Below the pieces are notes generated by a model. It saw only the letters and a program-made list of their open reading frames with translations, searched no databases and was not told where the DNA came from. The translations under genes were made by a program, and so were the position numbers. Shown here piece after piece: positions 8,018 through 17,512 of a stretch of DNA of 64,000 bases (positions are counted from its first letter, which is position 1; every line of letters starts with the position of its first letter). This DNA is from Gemmatimonadota bacterium. GTDB taxonomy: Bacteria > Gemmatimonadota > Gemmatimonadetes > Gemmatimonadales > Gemmatimonadaceae. The DNA lies in the NCBI GenBank assembly GCA_025359135.1, contig JANYHJ010000074.1, positions 1 to 64,000 on the forward strand, written 5' to 3'.

Positions 8018-9109
8018 CTATCGGCGTGGGGCCCAGATCGCGAGCGTGTCGTCCCCGATGGGCCGCCGGACCACTTCGGTCCAGCGATCGGGAGCGCTCA
8101 GGGGGTCACCGCTGCCCGCCACGAAGGCCGGGACGGCGCCCGGGCCCAAACGGGCCGGGGTGTGAAAGATAATCACCCGATCAGCCAGCGACTCACGCAC
8201 GAGCGCCGAGGCCAGTAACGCCCCCCCTTCCACGAGCAGGTGCCGCACGCCGCGCGTGTGCAGCACGGCGAGGGCGTCGGCCAGGCTCGTCACCTGCACC
8301 ACGTCCACGCCGGCCGTGATGAGCGCCGCCGTCGCCCCGTAGTCGGGGCGCTGCCCCAGCACGAGCACCGGCTGCGCCGGGGCCGTGAGCACGAGCTGCG
8401 ACGTGAGCGGCAGTCGCGCCTCGCTGTCGAAGACCACGCGCACCGGATTGACGCGTGGCCGCGACCAATGGCGCACGGTAAGCAGCGGATCATCCGCGAT
8501 CGCGGTTCCGACGCCGATGCCGATCGCGTCGGCGTTGGCGCGCATGCGGTGGACTTCGGCGCGCGCCGGTGCGCCGGTCATCCACTGCGGTTCGCGCGAG
8601 GGTGGCGCAATGGCGCCATCCGCCGATACCGCGAGCTTGAGCGACACGAAGGGGCGCGCCGCACCCGTTGCCGCGAAGAAGAAAGGCGCGTTGAGTTCGC
8701 GGGCATCGGCGTCGAGCACCCCCAAGTCCACCGTGATGCCCGCCGCGCGCAGCTTCTCCGCACCGCCGCCCTTGAGGGGCGTCGGGTCCGCGCTGCAGGC
8801 CACGACCCGTGCGACCTTGGCCGCAATCAGCGCATCGACGCACGGCGGTTGCTTGCCGCGACCCGCGCACGGTTCGAGCGTGACGTACACCGTGCTGCCC
8901 TCGGCGCGCGCACCGGCCGCCGCGATCGCCACCCGTTCGGCGTGCAGGCCGCCGAACCGTGCGTGCCATCCTTCACCGATCACGTCACCATCACGAACGA
9001 CGACGGCGCCGACCATCGGGTTCGGCGCCGTCTGTCCCCAGCCACGATCGGCCAGGGCGAGCGCGCGGCGGAGGAATTCGACGTCGCGCGTCGCCTGACC
9101 TTCGTTCAT
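8018..9109 (-). CDS. ribD: Riboflavin biosynthesis deaminase/reductase RibD
   Basis: RibD deaminates and then reduces the ribosylaminopyrimidine intermediate. The 363-residue protein has an N-terminal deaminase domain with the zinc motif HAE (GGLHAERVAI) and PCAGRGKQPPC, and a C-terminal reductase domain from about residue 150 (PFVSLKLAVSADGAIA, GVGTAIADDPLLTVR, LLVEGGALLASALV). Length is normal. It starts 7 bases after the stop of the upstream outer-membrane protein gene. Confidence 0.95.
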   Translation of the reverse strand: MNEGQATRDVEFLRRALALADRGWGQTAPNPMVGAVVVRDGDVIGEGWHARFGGLHAERVAIAAAGARAEGSTVYVTLEPCAGRGKQPPCVDALIAAKVARVVACSADPTPLKGGGAEKLRAAGITVDLGVLDADARELNAPFFFAATGAARPFVSLKLAVSADGAIAPPSREPQWMTGAPARAEVHRMRANADAIGIGVGTAIADDPLLTVRHWSRPRVNPVRVVFDSEARLPLTSQLVLTAPAQPVLVLGQRPDYGATAALITAGVDVVQVTSLADALAVLHTRGVRHLLVEGGALLASALVRESLADRVIIFHTPARLGPGAVPAFVAGSGDPLSAPDRWTEVVRRPIGDDTLAIWAPRR

Positions 9110-9116
9110 GGTGTAC

Positions 9117-10109
9117 CTAGAATCCGATCCGCACGCCGGCGGAGAAGTAGTTCTTCTGGTCGTTCACGGACGTCTTGCTGCCCGCGAAGTTGTTGATGGT
9201 GGCGAGATCACCACCGGACACCTGCCCGTACTCACCGAAGATCTTGAGGATGAGCAGGTTCATCGTCGCGCCGACGAACCAGTTGGTGCGGGTCACCTTG
9301 GCCGCTGCAGTCTGCGGACCGGTCGAGCCCAGGCCCGTCACGGTCGCGCTGAAGCCCGACGAGGCGTCGTACGTGTCCTGGCCGTAGCCGCCATTCAGCC
9401 CGAGGATGAGCAGCGTCTGGCTGGCGGTGATGCGCCACGAGGTCGTCTTGAGGTCGAGGCCCGAGATCGTGACGTTGCCGCCCGGAGCGCCCGAGGCCGT
9501 GGCCGCGAGCGTCGTCTTGGGCAGCGAGCGCATCAGGTACGACGCGCCGATGCTCGGCAGCAGCGCCGTGCCGTCGAAGAGCGCGACGCGTGCGCCGTAG
9601 CCGATCGAAATCGGGTTGTCCGGCTTGACGCTGAAGCTGCCGCTGTTGACCTCGGGCACGTACGACACGCTCACGAGCGCGTCCACGCCACCGATCGAGC
9701 CGACGCCCAAGTTGATGCCGGAGAAGATGCCGAGTGCAGCATCCACGGCGCCCAGGCCGAACGCCTGTTGCTTGAGTGCGATGTTGTCGGCCGGCGACGG
9801 TGAAGCGCGGAACGAGATCGTGTTGAAGTCGGGCAGGTTCGCGTCTGGTGCGCCGGTGGCGCGCAGCGCGATGGCGAAGTGCGGGAAGCCGCCAAGCGAG
9901 CCGCCCTGTCCCGGCGTGGTGTTGCCGCCAGCGAGGCCATTGCCGAGCTGCGGCGTCATGAACGTGAGAATGTCGGCGCCCTTGAAGCAGGCGTCCTGCA
10001 GCGTGAGCGAGACGGGCGCACAGCTGTTCGACGACTGGGCCGAGACCTGGGACGCCCCCGCGAGAGCCGCGAAGGTGGAAAGGATGGCAACCGGTCGGAC
10101 GAATCGCAT
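9117..10109 (-). CDS. Secreted outer-membrane beta-barrel-like protein, function unknown
   Basis: A 330-residue protein with a clear signal peptide (residues 1-25, cut after VSAQ) and alternating hydrophobic strands rich in Gly, Ser and Thr, ending in a terminal phenylalanine (GVRIGF), as in outer-membrane barrels. An AGGAG ribosome-binding site lies about 7 bases before the ATG, one of the better sites in the window. It sits between purM and ribD, so it may share their transcript. I do not recognise the family beyond its barrel character. Confidence 0.72.
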   Translation of the reverse strand: MRFVRPVAILSTFAALAGASQVSAQSSNSCAPVSLTLQDACFKGADILTFMTPQLGNGLAGGNTTPGQGGSLGGFPHFAIALRATGAPDANLPDFNTISFRASPSPADNIALKQQAFGLGAVDAALGIFSGINLGVGSIGGVDALVSVSYVPEVNSGSFSVKPDNPISIGYGARVALFDGTALLPSIGASYLMRSLPKTTLAATASGAPGGNVTISGLDLKTTSWRITASQTLLILGLNGGYGQDTYDASSGFSATVTGLGSTGPQTAAAKVTRTNWFVGATMNLLILKIFGEYGQVSGGDLATINNFAGSKTSVNDQKNYFSAGVRIGF

Positions 10110-10118
10110 CGGGTTCTC

Positions 10119-11144
10119 CTAGGTGAGGATGACGTGACCGGAGCCCGCAACCACCTGTCCGCACGCCCATGCGTGCACACCGGCGGACCGCACTGCCCCG
10201 ATCACGGCGTCGGCATGTTGGCGATCGACGATCACCACCATCCCGACGCCCATGTTGAACGCGCGAAACATCTCCTCGCGCGCGACCTGCCCCGCCTCCA
10301 TCAGGACGCGGTAGAGATTCGGAAGCTCCCAACTGCGGGTCTCCACCACCGCATCACAGCCTACCGGCAGTGCACGATTGAGGTTCCCTGGAAGTCCGCC
10401 CCCCGTGATATGTGCCATCGCACGCACCATGCCACGCACGGGTCCCAGTGACGCCCGATACGATCGATGCACGCGCAACATCACATCGGCCACCGTCGCG
10501 TTCTCCCCGGGAAACGGGTCGGTCACGCGGAGCCCCATCCGGTCAAGTACGATCCGGCGGGCCAACGAGTAACCGTTGGTGTGCAATCCCGACGCCTCGA
10601 GCGCCACGAGCACGTGGCCCGCGCGCACCCGATCGGCGCCCAGGATCTCGTCTTCCTCCACGGCGCCGACGATGAAACCAGCCAGGTCATAGTCGGGTGG
10701 CGTATACAGTCCCGGCATCTCCGCGGTCTCGCCGCCGACCAGTGCACAGCCATTCTCGCGACAGCCGGCCGCGACTCCCGCCACCACGCCTTCGACCGTC
10801 GCCGGATCGAGCTTGCCGAACGCGACGTAGTCGAGGAAAAAGAGCGGGTCCGCGCCCATCACGAGGATGTCGTTGACGCAGTGATTGACCAGGTCGTGTC
10901 CGATCGTGTCGTGTCGGTTTGCATCGATGGCGACCTTGATCTTCGTGCCCACGCCATCGGCGCTCGACACGAGCACCGGCGCACGCATCCCGCTCGGCAC
11001 GCGGAACATGCCGCCGAAGCCGCCGAAGGAACCGCGGGTGCCGGCGGTGAAGGTGCTCTCGACGTGCCGCTTGATGCGCTGCTTCGAGTCTTCCGCGGCT
11101 TCGATGTCGACACCGGCCGAGCGGTAGTCGAGCGGCGCGCTCAT
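10119..11144 (-). CDS. purM: Phosphoribosylformylglycinamidine cyclo-ligase (AIR synthase)
   Basis: PurM closes the imidazole ring in purine synthesis using ATP. The 341-residue protein shows the family order: LDYRSAGVDIEAAEDSKQ at the N terminus, SADGVGTKIKVA, HCVNDILVMGADPLFFLDY, GGETAEMPGLY, and the C-terminal MAHITGGGLPGNLNR. Its start overlaps the end of the upstream PfkB kinase as ATGA. No other purine gene is nearby. Confidence 0.95.
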   Translation of the reverse strand: MSAPLDYRSAGVDIEAAEDSKQRIKRHVESTFTAGTRGSFGGFGGMFRVPSGMRAPVLVSSADGVGTKIKVAIDANRHDTIGHDLVNHCVNDILVMGADPLFFLDYVAFGKLDPATVEGVVAGVAAGCRENGCALVGGETAEMPGLYTPPDYDLAGFIVGAVEEDEILGADRVRAGHVLVALEASGLHTNGYSLARRIVLDRMGLRVTDPFPGENATVADVMLRVHRSYRASLGPVRGMVRAMAHITGGGLPGNLNRALPVGCDAVVETRSWELPNLYRVLMEAGQVAREEMFRAFNMGVGMVVIVDRQHADAVIGAVRSAGVHAWACGQVVAGSGHVILT

Positions 11145-12058
11145 GTGCCGATCGATGCGTCGAAAGCCACCAGCCGCGCGAACTCCTGCACGCGCCGGTT
11201 GATGTCGTCGGCCGTGATCTCGAGCAGGCGCGAGGTGGAGAAACCTTCGACGGCGAAGCTGCCCATCGCGGATCCGTAGATCACGGCGCGTCGCAAGTTG
11301 GCCTCCGAGAGGTCACCCGTGCGCGCGAGGTAGCCGATGAAGCCGCCCGCGAACGAGTCGCCCGCACCCGTCGGGTCGAAGATGTTCTCGAGCGGATACG
11401 CCGGCGCGAAGAAGACGGTGTCCTTCGTGAACATGAAGGCGCCGTGCTCGCCCTTCTTGATGATGACGTGCTTGGGGCCGCGCGCGAGGATCCACTTCGC
11501 GGCCTTGATGAGGTTGCTCTGCTCGGTGAGCTGGCGCGCCTCGCCGTCGTTGAGCGTGATCAGGTCGACCTTGCCGAGGAGTTCGAGCAGGTCGCTGCGG
11601 CGGCTCTCGATCCAGAAGTTCATCGTGTCGCAGGCCACGAGCTTGGGGCGCTCGACCTGCTTGAGCACCTCGAGCTGCAGTCGCGGATCGATGTTCGCGA
11701 GGAAGACGAATGGCGCATTGCGGAACTGCGCCGGAATCTTCGGCTTGAAGTGGGAGAAGACGCCGAGGCGCGTCTCGAGCGTCTCGGCCGAATTGAGGTC
11801 GTGCCGATAGCGACCGCGCCAGCGGAACGACTCGCCCTCGGCGCGCTCGAGCCCGGCGAGGTCGACGCCGCGCGCGGCGAGTGGCTGGAGCTTCTCCACC
11901 GGGTAGTCGGAGCCGACGACGCCGACGAGCTGCACCGGCACGAAGTGCGAGGCCGAGGAGGAGAAGAAGGTGCCCGAGCCACCGAGCACATCGTCGGCCT
12001 TGCCGAACGGTGTCTCGACGGAATCCAGCGCGACGGAGCCGACGACGAGTACGGTCAT
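11141..12058 (-). CDS. PfkB/ribokinase-family carbohydrate or nucleoside kinase
   Basis: A 305-residue kinase of the ribokinase superfamily. The N-terminal GSVALDSVETPFG, the lid-region Gly-Gly (LGGSGTFFSSSASHF) and the C-terminal anion-hole motif DPTGAGDSFAGGFIGYLA with the catalytic Asp are intact. Specificity cannot be read; adenosine- or sugar-kinase roles are both possible. It follows argS and overlaps purM by four bases, so a purine or ribose-related role is plausible but not shown. Confidence 0.85.
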   Translation of the reverse strand: MTVLVVGSVALDSVETPFGKADDVLGGSGTFFSSSASHFVPVQLVGVVGSDYPVEKLQPLAARGVDLAGLERAEGESFRWRGRYRHDLNSAETLETRLGVFSHFKPKIPAQFRNAPFVFLANIDPRLQLEVLKQVERPKLVACDTMNFWIESRRSDLLELLGKVDLITLNDGEARQLTEQSNLIKAAKWILARGPKHVIIKKGEHGAFMFTKDTVFFAPAYPLENIFDPTGAGDSFAGGFIGYLARTGDLSEANLRRAVIYGSAMGSFAVEGFSTSRLLEITADDINRRVQEFARLVAFDASIGT

Positions 12059-12066
12059 GGCAGCAG

Positions 12067-13773
12067 TTACATCCGTTCGGGAGCGGTGATGCCGAGCAGC
12101 CTGAGCCCGGCGGCGAGCGACAACTGCGTGGCGCGCGCAAGCACGAGCCGCGCGTTCATGATCGGCGGCGGCTCGTTGAGCACGTGGTGCTTGTGGTACC
12201 AGGTGTGCGTGAGACGTGCGGTCTCGAGCAACCAGCCAGCGATGCGGTGCGGTTCGAGCGCCTGGGCCGCGCCCTCGACCAGCGCGGGGAAATCGAGCAG
12301 CGCCTTGACCAAGAGCTGCTCCTCCGGCGCCGTGAGTGGCGAGAGGTCGGTGCCCGCGCCGCGCAGCGTCGTCGCGTCGATCTCGCCGACGCGGAAGATG
12401 CCGGAGAGGCGCGCGTGTGCCATCTGGATGTAGTAGACCGGATTCTCTTCCGACTCGCTGCGCGCAAGATCGACGTCGAAGACGAGCTGCGAGTCGCCCT
12501 TCCGCATGAGGAAGAAGTAGCGGACCGCGTCACGCCCGACCCAGTCGATGAGGTCGCGCACGGTGACGTAGCTGCCCGCGCGCTTCGAGATCTTGACCTC
12601 TTCGCCGTCCTTCATGACGGTCACCATCTGGTGCAGCACGTACTCGGGGTAGCCCTGCGGGATCCCCATCTCGAGCGCCTGCAGCCCGGCGCGCACGCGC
12701 GTCACGGTGCTGTGATGGTCGGCGCCCTGCACGTCAATGGCCCGCGCAAAGCCGCGCTGCCACTTGGTGACGTGGTACGCGACGTCCGGCACGAAGTAGG
12801 TGTAGTCGCCACCCTTCGCCGCCGACTTCTTCATGACGCGGTCCTTGTCGTCGCCGAACTCGGTCGTGCGCAGGAAGAGCGCGCCGCCGTCCTCGAAGGT
12901 GTGGCCGCCCTTCACGAGGGCGTCGACCGTCTGCGTCACCTTGCCGTCGGTGTAAAGCGACGACTCGAGGAAGTACGTGTCGAAGCTGACGCCGAACGCC
13001 TGCATGTCCTTGTCCTGCTCGCGACGTAGCGCGGCCACGGCTTCAGCGCGCAGCCGGTCGAAGAGGTTGGCGTCGGCGGGATGCTTCCCCGCCGCGATCG
13101 CCTCCGCGCCTTCCCTCACGTGCGCGAGAATCAGTTCGTCGCCCTTCTCGGCGATCACGGCGCCCGCGATTTCCTTGATGTACTCGCCGTTGTAACCGCC
13201 CTCGGGAATCTCGACCGCGATGCCGAACTGCTGGGCAATGCGAATCCAGACGCTCTTGGCGAGGTTCTCGATCTGCGTGCCGCCGTCGTTGTAGTAGAAC
13301 TCGCGACTGACGTTCCACCCCGTCCACTCGAGCATCGTGGCGATCGCATCGCCGAGTGCGGCCTGACGACCGTGGCCGACGTGCAGCGGACCGGTCGGGT
13401 TCGCGGAGACGAACTCGATGTTGGCGCGCTTGCCGCCACCGGTGTTGGAGCGCGCCCAGTGTACGGCGTCGTCCACGATGCGCGCGATGCCCGATGCCTG
13501 CGCGCCCGGATCGAGCCGGAAGTTGAGGAAGCCGGGGCCCGCGATCTCCACCTTGGCGACACCGGCGGCGGCGAGATCGAGCGCACTCGAAAGTGCCTGC
13601 GCCAGATCGCGCGGCTTCTTGCCGAGCGGCTTGGCGAGCGTCATCGCGAGGTTCGTGGTCCAGTCACCGAATGACGGATCGCGCGGCCGCTCGAGGATGA
13701 TCTCGGTGTTGTCGGGTGCGCCGATCGCGCGGGACGCAACCTGCAGTGCGTGCTTGAGTGCGTCGGCGCTCAC
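12067..13773 (-). CDS. argS: Arginyl-tRNA synthetase
   Basis: It charges tRNA-Arg. The 568-residue class I synthetase has the Arg-specific N-terminal domain, the HIGH motif as HVGHGR near residue 135 in FVSANPTGPLHVGHGRQA, an insertion-free catalytic core with KISKRAGSYVTV, and the C-terminal anticodon domain ending APERM. The start is GTG, overlapping the stop of the fmdB-like gene (GTGA). Length is normal for the family. Confidence 0.95.
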   Translation of the reverse strand: MSADALKHALQVASRAIGAPDNTEIILERPRDPSFGDWTTNLAMTLAKPLGKKPRDLAQALSSALDLAAAGVAKVEIAGPGFLNFRLDPGAQASGIARIVDDAVHWARSNTGGGKRANIEFVSANPTGPLHVGHGRQAALGDAIATMLEWTGWNVSREFYYNDGGTQIENLAKSVWIRIAQQFGIAVEIPEGGYNGEYIKEIAGAVIAEKGDELILAHVREGAEAIAAGKHPADANLFDRLRAEAVAALRREQDKDMQAFGVSFDTYFLESSLYTDGKVTQTVDALVKGGHTFEDGGALFLRTTEFGDDKDRVMKKSAAKGGDYTYFVPDVAYHVTKWQRGFARAIDVQGADHHSTVTRVRAGLQALEMGIPQGYPEYVLHQMVTVMKDGEEVKISKRAGSYVTVRDLIDWVGRDAVRYFFLMRKGDSQLVFDVDLARSESEENPVYYIQMAHARLSGIFRVGEIDATTLRGAGTDLSPLTAPEEQLLVKALLDFPALVEGAAQALEPHRIAGWLLETARLTHTWYHKHHVLNEPPPIMNARLVLARATQLSLAAGLRLLGITAPERM

Positions 13774-14279
13774 GCGGCGCCGCTCGCGCCGCTTGACCCG
13801 CCGCTCTTGGGTCCGTCGCCCTTCGAGCCGCCGGCCTTGGGCGCACCGCTGCTCGAGTCGCCGCCACGCTTGGGTGAGCCGGTGCTGGAGGAGCCGCTGC
13901 CACTGGACCCGCTGCTGCTCGAACCGCCGCTGCTCGAACCGCCGCTGCTCGCCGCGGTTGACGCCGGCTTGCTCTCCGTCTTCGCACCCTCAGCAGGCTT
14001 CGCACCGGAATCGGCCGGCTTCGCGCTCTCGCCGCCGCCCGATCCGTCGGCGCCCGCCTTGGCATTCGCGCCCGCGGTACGCTGGTCCTTCTTGCCGTCC
14101 TTTCCGTAGTCCGTGATATAGAAGCCCGAGCCCTTGAAGAGCAGCGCGCCACCGCCCGAGATCTGACGCACGGCCATCCCCGAGCCATCGGGCGCGGGGA
14201 TCTGGTCGGGGACCTCTGACATCTTGAACGACCGCTCGACGATCGTGCCGTCGGGACAGCGGAACTCGTACGTGGGCAT
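13770..14279 (-). CDS. FmdB-like protein that has lost its zinc ribbon, with Ser/Gly/Lys tail
   Basis: The first 60 residues (MPTYEFRCPDGTIVERSF ... GSGFYITDYG) follow the FmdB family, which normally folds around two CxxC zinc-binding pairs. Here only one cysteine (position 8) remains, so the zinc ribbon cannot form as usual. The last 110 residues are a low-complexity tail of Ser, Gly, Lys and Pro, partly made of a 15-base tandem repeat. Function of the family is unknown. It is the first gene of an argS-pfkB-purM run, after a 75-base gap. Confidence 0.75.
   Translation of the reverse strand: MPTYEFRCPDGTIVERSFKMSEVPDQIPAPDGSGMAVRQISGGGALLFKGSGFYITDYGKDGKKDQRTAGANAKAGADGSGGGESAKPADSGAKPAEGAKTESKPASTAASSGGSSSGGSSSSGSSGSGSSSTGSPKRGGDSSSGAPKAGGSKGDGPKSGGSSGASGAA
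13921..13950. repeat. 15-base tandem repeat inside the fmdB-like tail
   Basis: Two exact copies of gaaccgccgctgctc lie head to tail and are extended by partial copies on either side. They encode the Ser-Gly-rich stretch of the tail on the minus strand. This is a coding microsatellite-like repeat, likely to vary in length between strains. Confidence 0.8.
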
Positions 14280-14354
14280 GGCGTAGGCGCGACGTTCGGA
14301 GTGGGTCAGCGGGAACCCCGAAAGCTAGCCGTGTCGTGAACGAAGCGAAGCCCG

Positions 14355-15983
<1,629 letters not shown>

Positions 15984-16001
15984 GGTTGGTGCCTGGAACG
16001 C

Positions 16002-16038
16002 CACGCGTGGCGCGCGGATGATCGGCGCGCCACGCGTG
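16002..16038. terminator. Perfect 14-base inverted repeat between fbp and the mutase gene
   Basis: Arms cacgcgtggcgcgc (16002-16015) and gcgcgccacgcgtg (16025-16038) are exact reverse complements around a 9-base loop. It lies in the 64-base gap after the fbp stop. There is no T-run on either side, so it is a terminator-like or mRNA-stabilising hairpin rather than a classical intrinsic terminator. Confidence 0.6.
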
Positions 16039-16047
16039 ACCGATGAA

Positions 16048-17070
16048 TCAGACGGCCGTGGCGATGCCGGAGAGCACCCGGTCGGCGAGTTCGACGTCGA
16101 GCTTGCTGCCCATGTAGAGGGGCGTGCGCTGGTGCAGCTCGGTCGGGTTGACGTCGAGGATGCGCTGCGTGCCGTCGCTCGCCTTGCCACCGGCCTGCTC
16201 GCAGATGAAGGCGAGCGGGTTGGCCTCGTAGAGCAGGCGCAGCTTGCCGCGCGGCGACTTGCCGTTGGACGGATAGACGAAGACCCCGCCACCCAGGAGG
16301 TTGCGGTGGAAGTCGGCCACGAGCGAGCCGACGTAGCGCACGTTCATCGCGCCCCGGTCGCCCTCGAGGCCGCGGTAGTGGCGCATGAGCGTCTTGACCT
16401 CGTCGGTCCAGACCGCCTCGTAGGCGTCGTTGACCGAGAGGAACTTGCCGCGATCCGGCGTGCGGATGTTGGGGTGCGAGAGCAGGAACTCGCCGATGGA
16501 CGGGTCGAGCGTGAAGCCATGCGCGCCCTGCCCCGTCGAGTACACGAGCATCGTGCTCGACCCGTAGATGACGTACCCCGCCGCCACCTGACGCCGCCCC
16601 GGCTGCAGCAGGTCTTCCATCGTGCCGCGCTTGCCCGGGCTGATCTTGCGGACGATCGAGAAGATCGTGCCCACCGGCACGTTGACGTCGATGTTCGACG
16701 AACCATCGAGCGGATCGAAGAGCAGCGCGTAGTTCCCGGTCTTGAACTTCTCCGGGATCGGGATCATGTCCGGCTCTTCCTCCGACGCCATGCAGCAGAG
16801 ACGGCCCCCGTGATCGAGCGCCTTGATCATGATCTCGTTGGAGATGACGTCCAGCTTCTGCTGGACCTCGCCCTGGACGTTCTCGTGGTCGGTGGCGCCG
16901 AGGATGTCGGCAATGCCCGCCATGCGCACCTTGCTCGCGATCATCTTGGCGGCGAGGGCGAGGTCGTAGAGGAGTCCGGAGAGCTCTCCGCTGGCCTCGG
17001 GATGCAGGCGCTCCTGCTCGATGATGAACCGCTCGATCGTGACGACCGAGGTGGTGGTGTGCGTGACCAC
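16048..17070 (-). CDS. fbp: Fructose-1,6-bisphosphatase class I
   Basis: It hydrolyses fructose 1,6-bisphosphate in gluconeogenesis. The protein of about 340 residues has the metal-binding loop [23 protein letters not shown], the [15 protein letters not shown] segment, and [20 protein letters not shown] near the C terminus. The GTG at 17070 is preferred because AGAAGGA stands 8 bases upstream; a TTG at 17088 would overlap that site. It follows an HEXXH gene by 27 bases. Confidence 0.94.
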   Translation of the reverse strand: MVTHTTTSVVTIERFIIEQERLHPEASGELSGLLYDLALAAKMIASKVRMAGIADILGATDHENVQGEVQQKLDVISNEIMIKALDHGGRLCCMASEEEPDMIPIPEKFKTGNYALLFDPLDGSSNIDVNVPVGTIFSIVRKISPGKRGTMEDLLQPGRRQVAAGYVIYGSSTMLVYSTGQGAHGFTLDPSIGEFLLSHPNIRTPDRGKFLSVNDAYEAVWTDEVKTLMRHYRGLEGDRGAMNVRYVGSLVADFHRNLLGGGVFVYPSNGKSPRGKLRLLYEANPLAFICEQAGGKASDGTQRILDVNPTELHQRTPLYMGSKLDVELADRVLSGIATAV

Positions 17071-17097
17071 GCGAGGGTTCCTTCTCAAGGGTGGGCT

Positions 17098-17511
17098 TCA
17101 GGGACCGTCCGGGGCGGCGAGCCGTCGGGCGGCGAATTGGCGAGCATCCGCTTCGTACCGGTTGGCAGCATACCCCCGCCAGCACGATTCCAGAATGTAA
17201 CGCATCGGGAAAAGGACGTCCGACCTCCACTGACGCACATGTCGTGCCTCGTGAAGACAGAGCTCGGCGTCCCATGGGACGCCCGGCGCGAGCCAGACGG
17301 TCCGCCCAAGAGTGATGCCCGCCACTGTCGCACGGCCGAGACACCAGCCGCCGACGCGCGGGGGGAGGCCGCCGCGGCGCCAGCGGACGTGCGCGAGCTC
17401 GGGATAACGGTCAACGAGCACGCGTGGGATGGTGTCGGCAACGCCGAAGAGGTGCGGCACACCGGGGACGCTAACGCGCTGCAGGGCGTGAAGGCGGCGC
17501 CGCCCCTTCAC
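17098..17511 (-). CDS. Small HEXXH-motif protein, putative metallopeptidase
   Basis: A 137-residue protein, GTG start, beginning one base after the comEC stop. It contains LCLHEARHVRQW near residue 85, an HEXXH zinc motif, followed about 20 residues later by a Tyr-Glu-Ala-Asp segment that could supply the third ligand. The surrounding text (RTVWLAPGV, YEADARQFAARRL) resembles uncharacterised peptidase-like proteins that test neighbouring zinc ligands, but I cannot name a family. There is no signal peptide. Function is unknown. Confidence 0.6.
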   Translation of the reverse strand: MKGRRRLHALQRVSVPGVPHLFGVADTIPRVLVDRYPELAHVRWRRGGLPPRVGGWCLGRATVAGITLGRTVWLAPGVPWDAELCLHEARHVRQWRSDVLFPMRYILESCWRGYAANRYEADARQFAARRLAAPDGP

Positions 17512-17512
17512 G

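Noticed and set aside
9110-9117. FMN riboswitch before ribD
   Set aside because: Only 7 bases separate ribD from the upstream gene and I see no RFN-type element in the gaps of the rib run.
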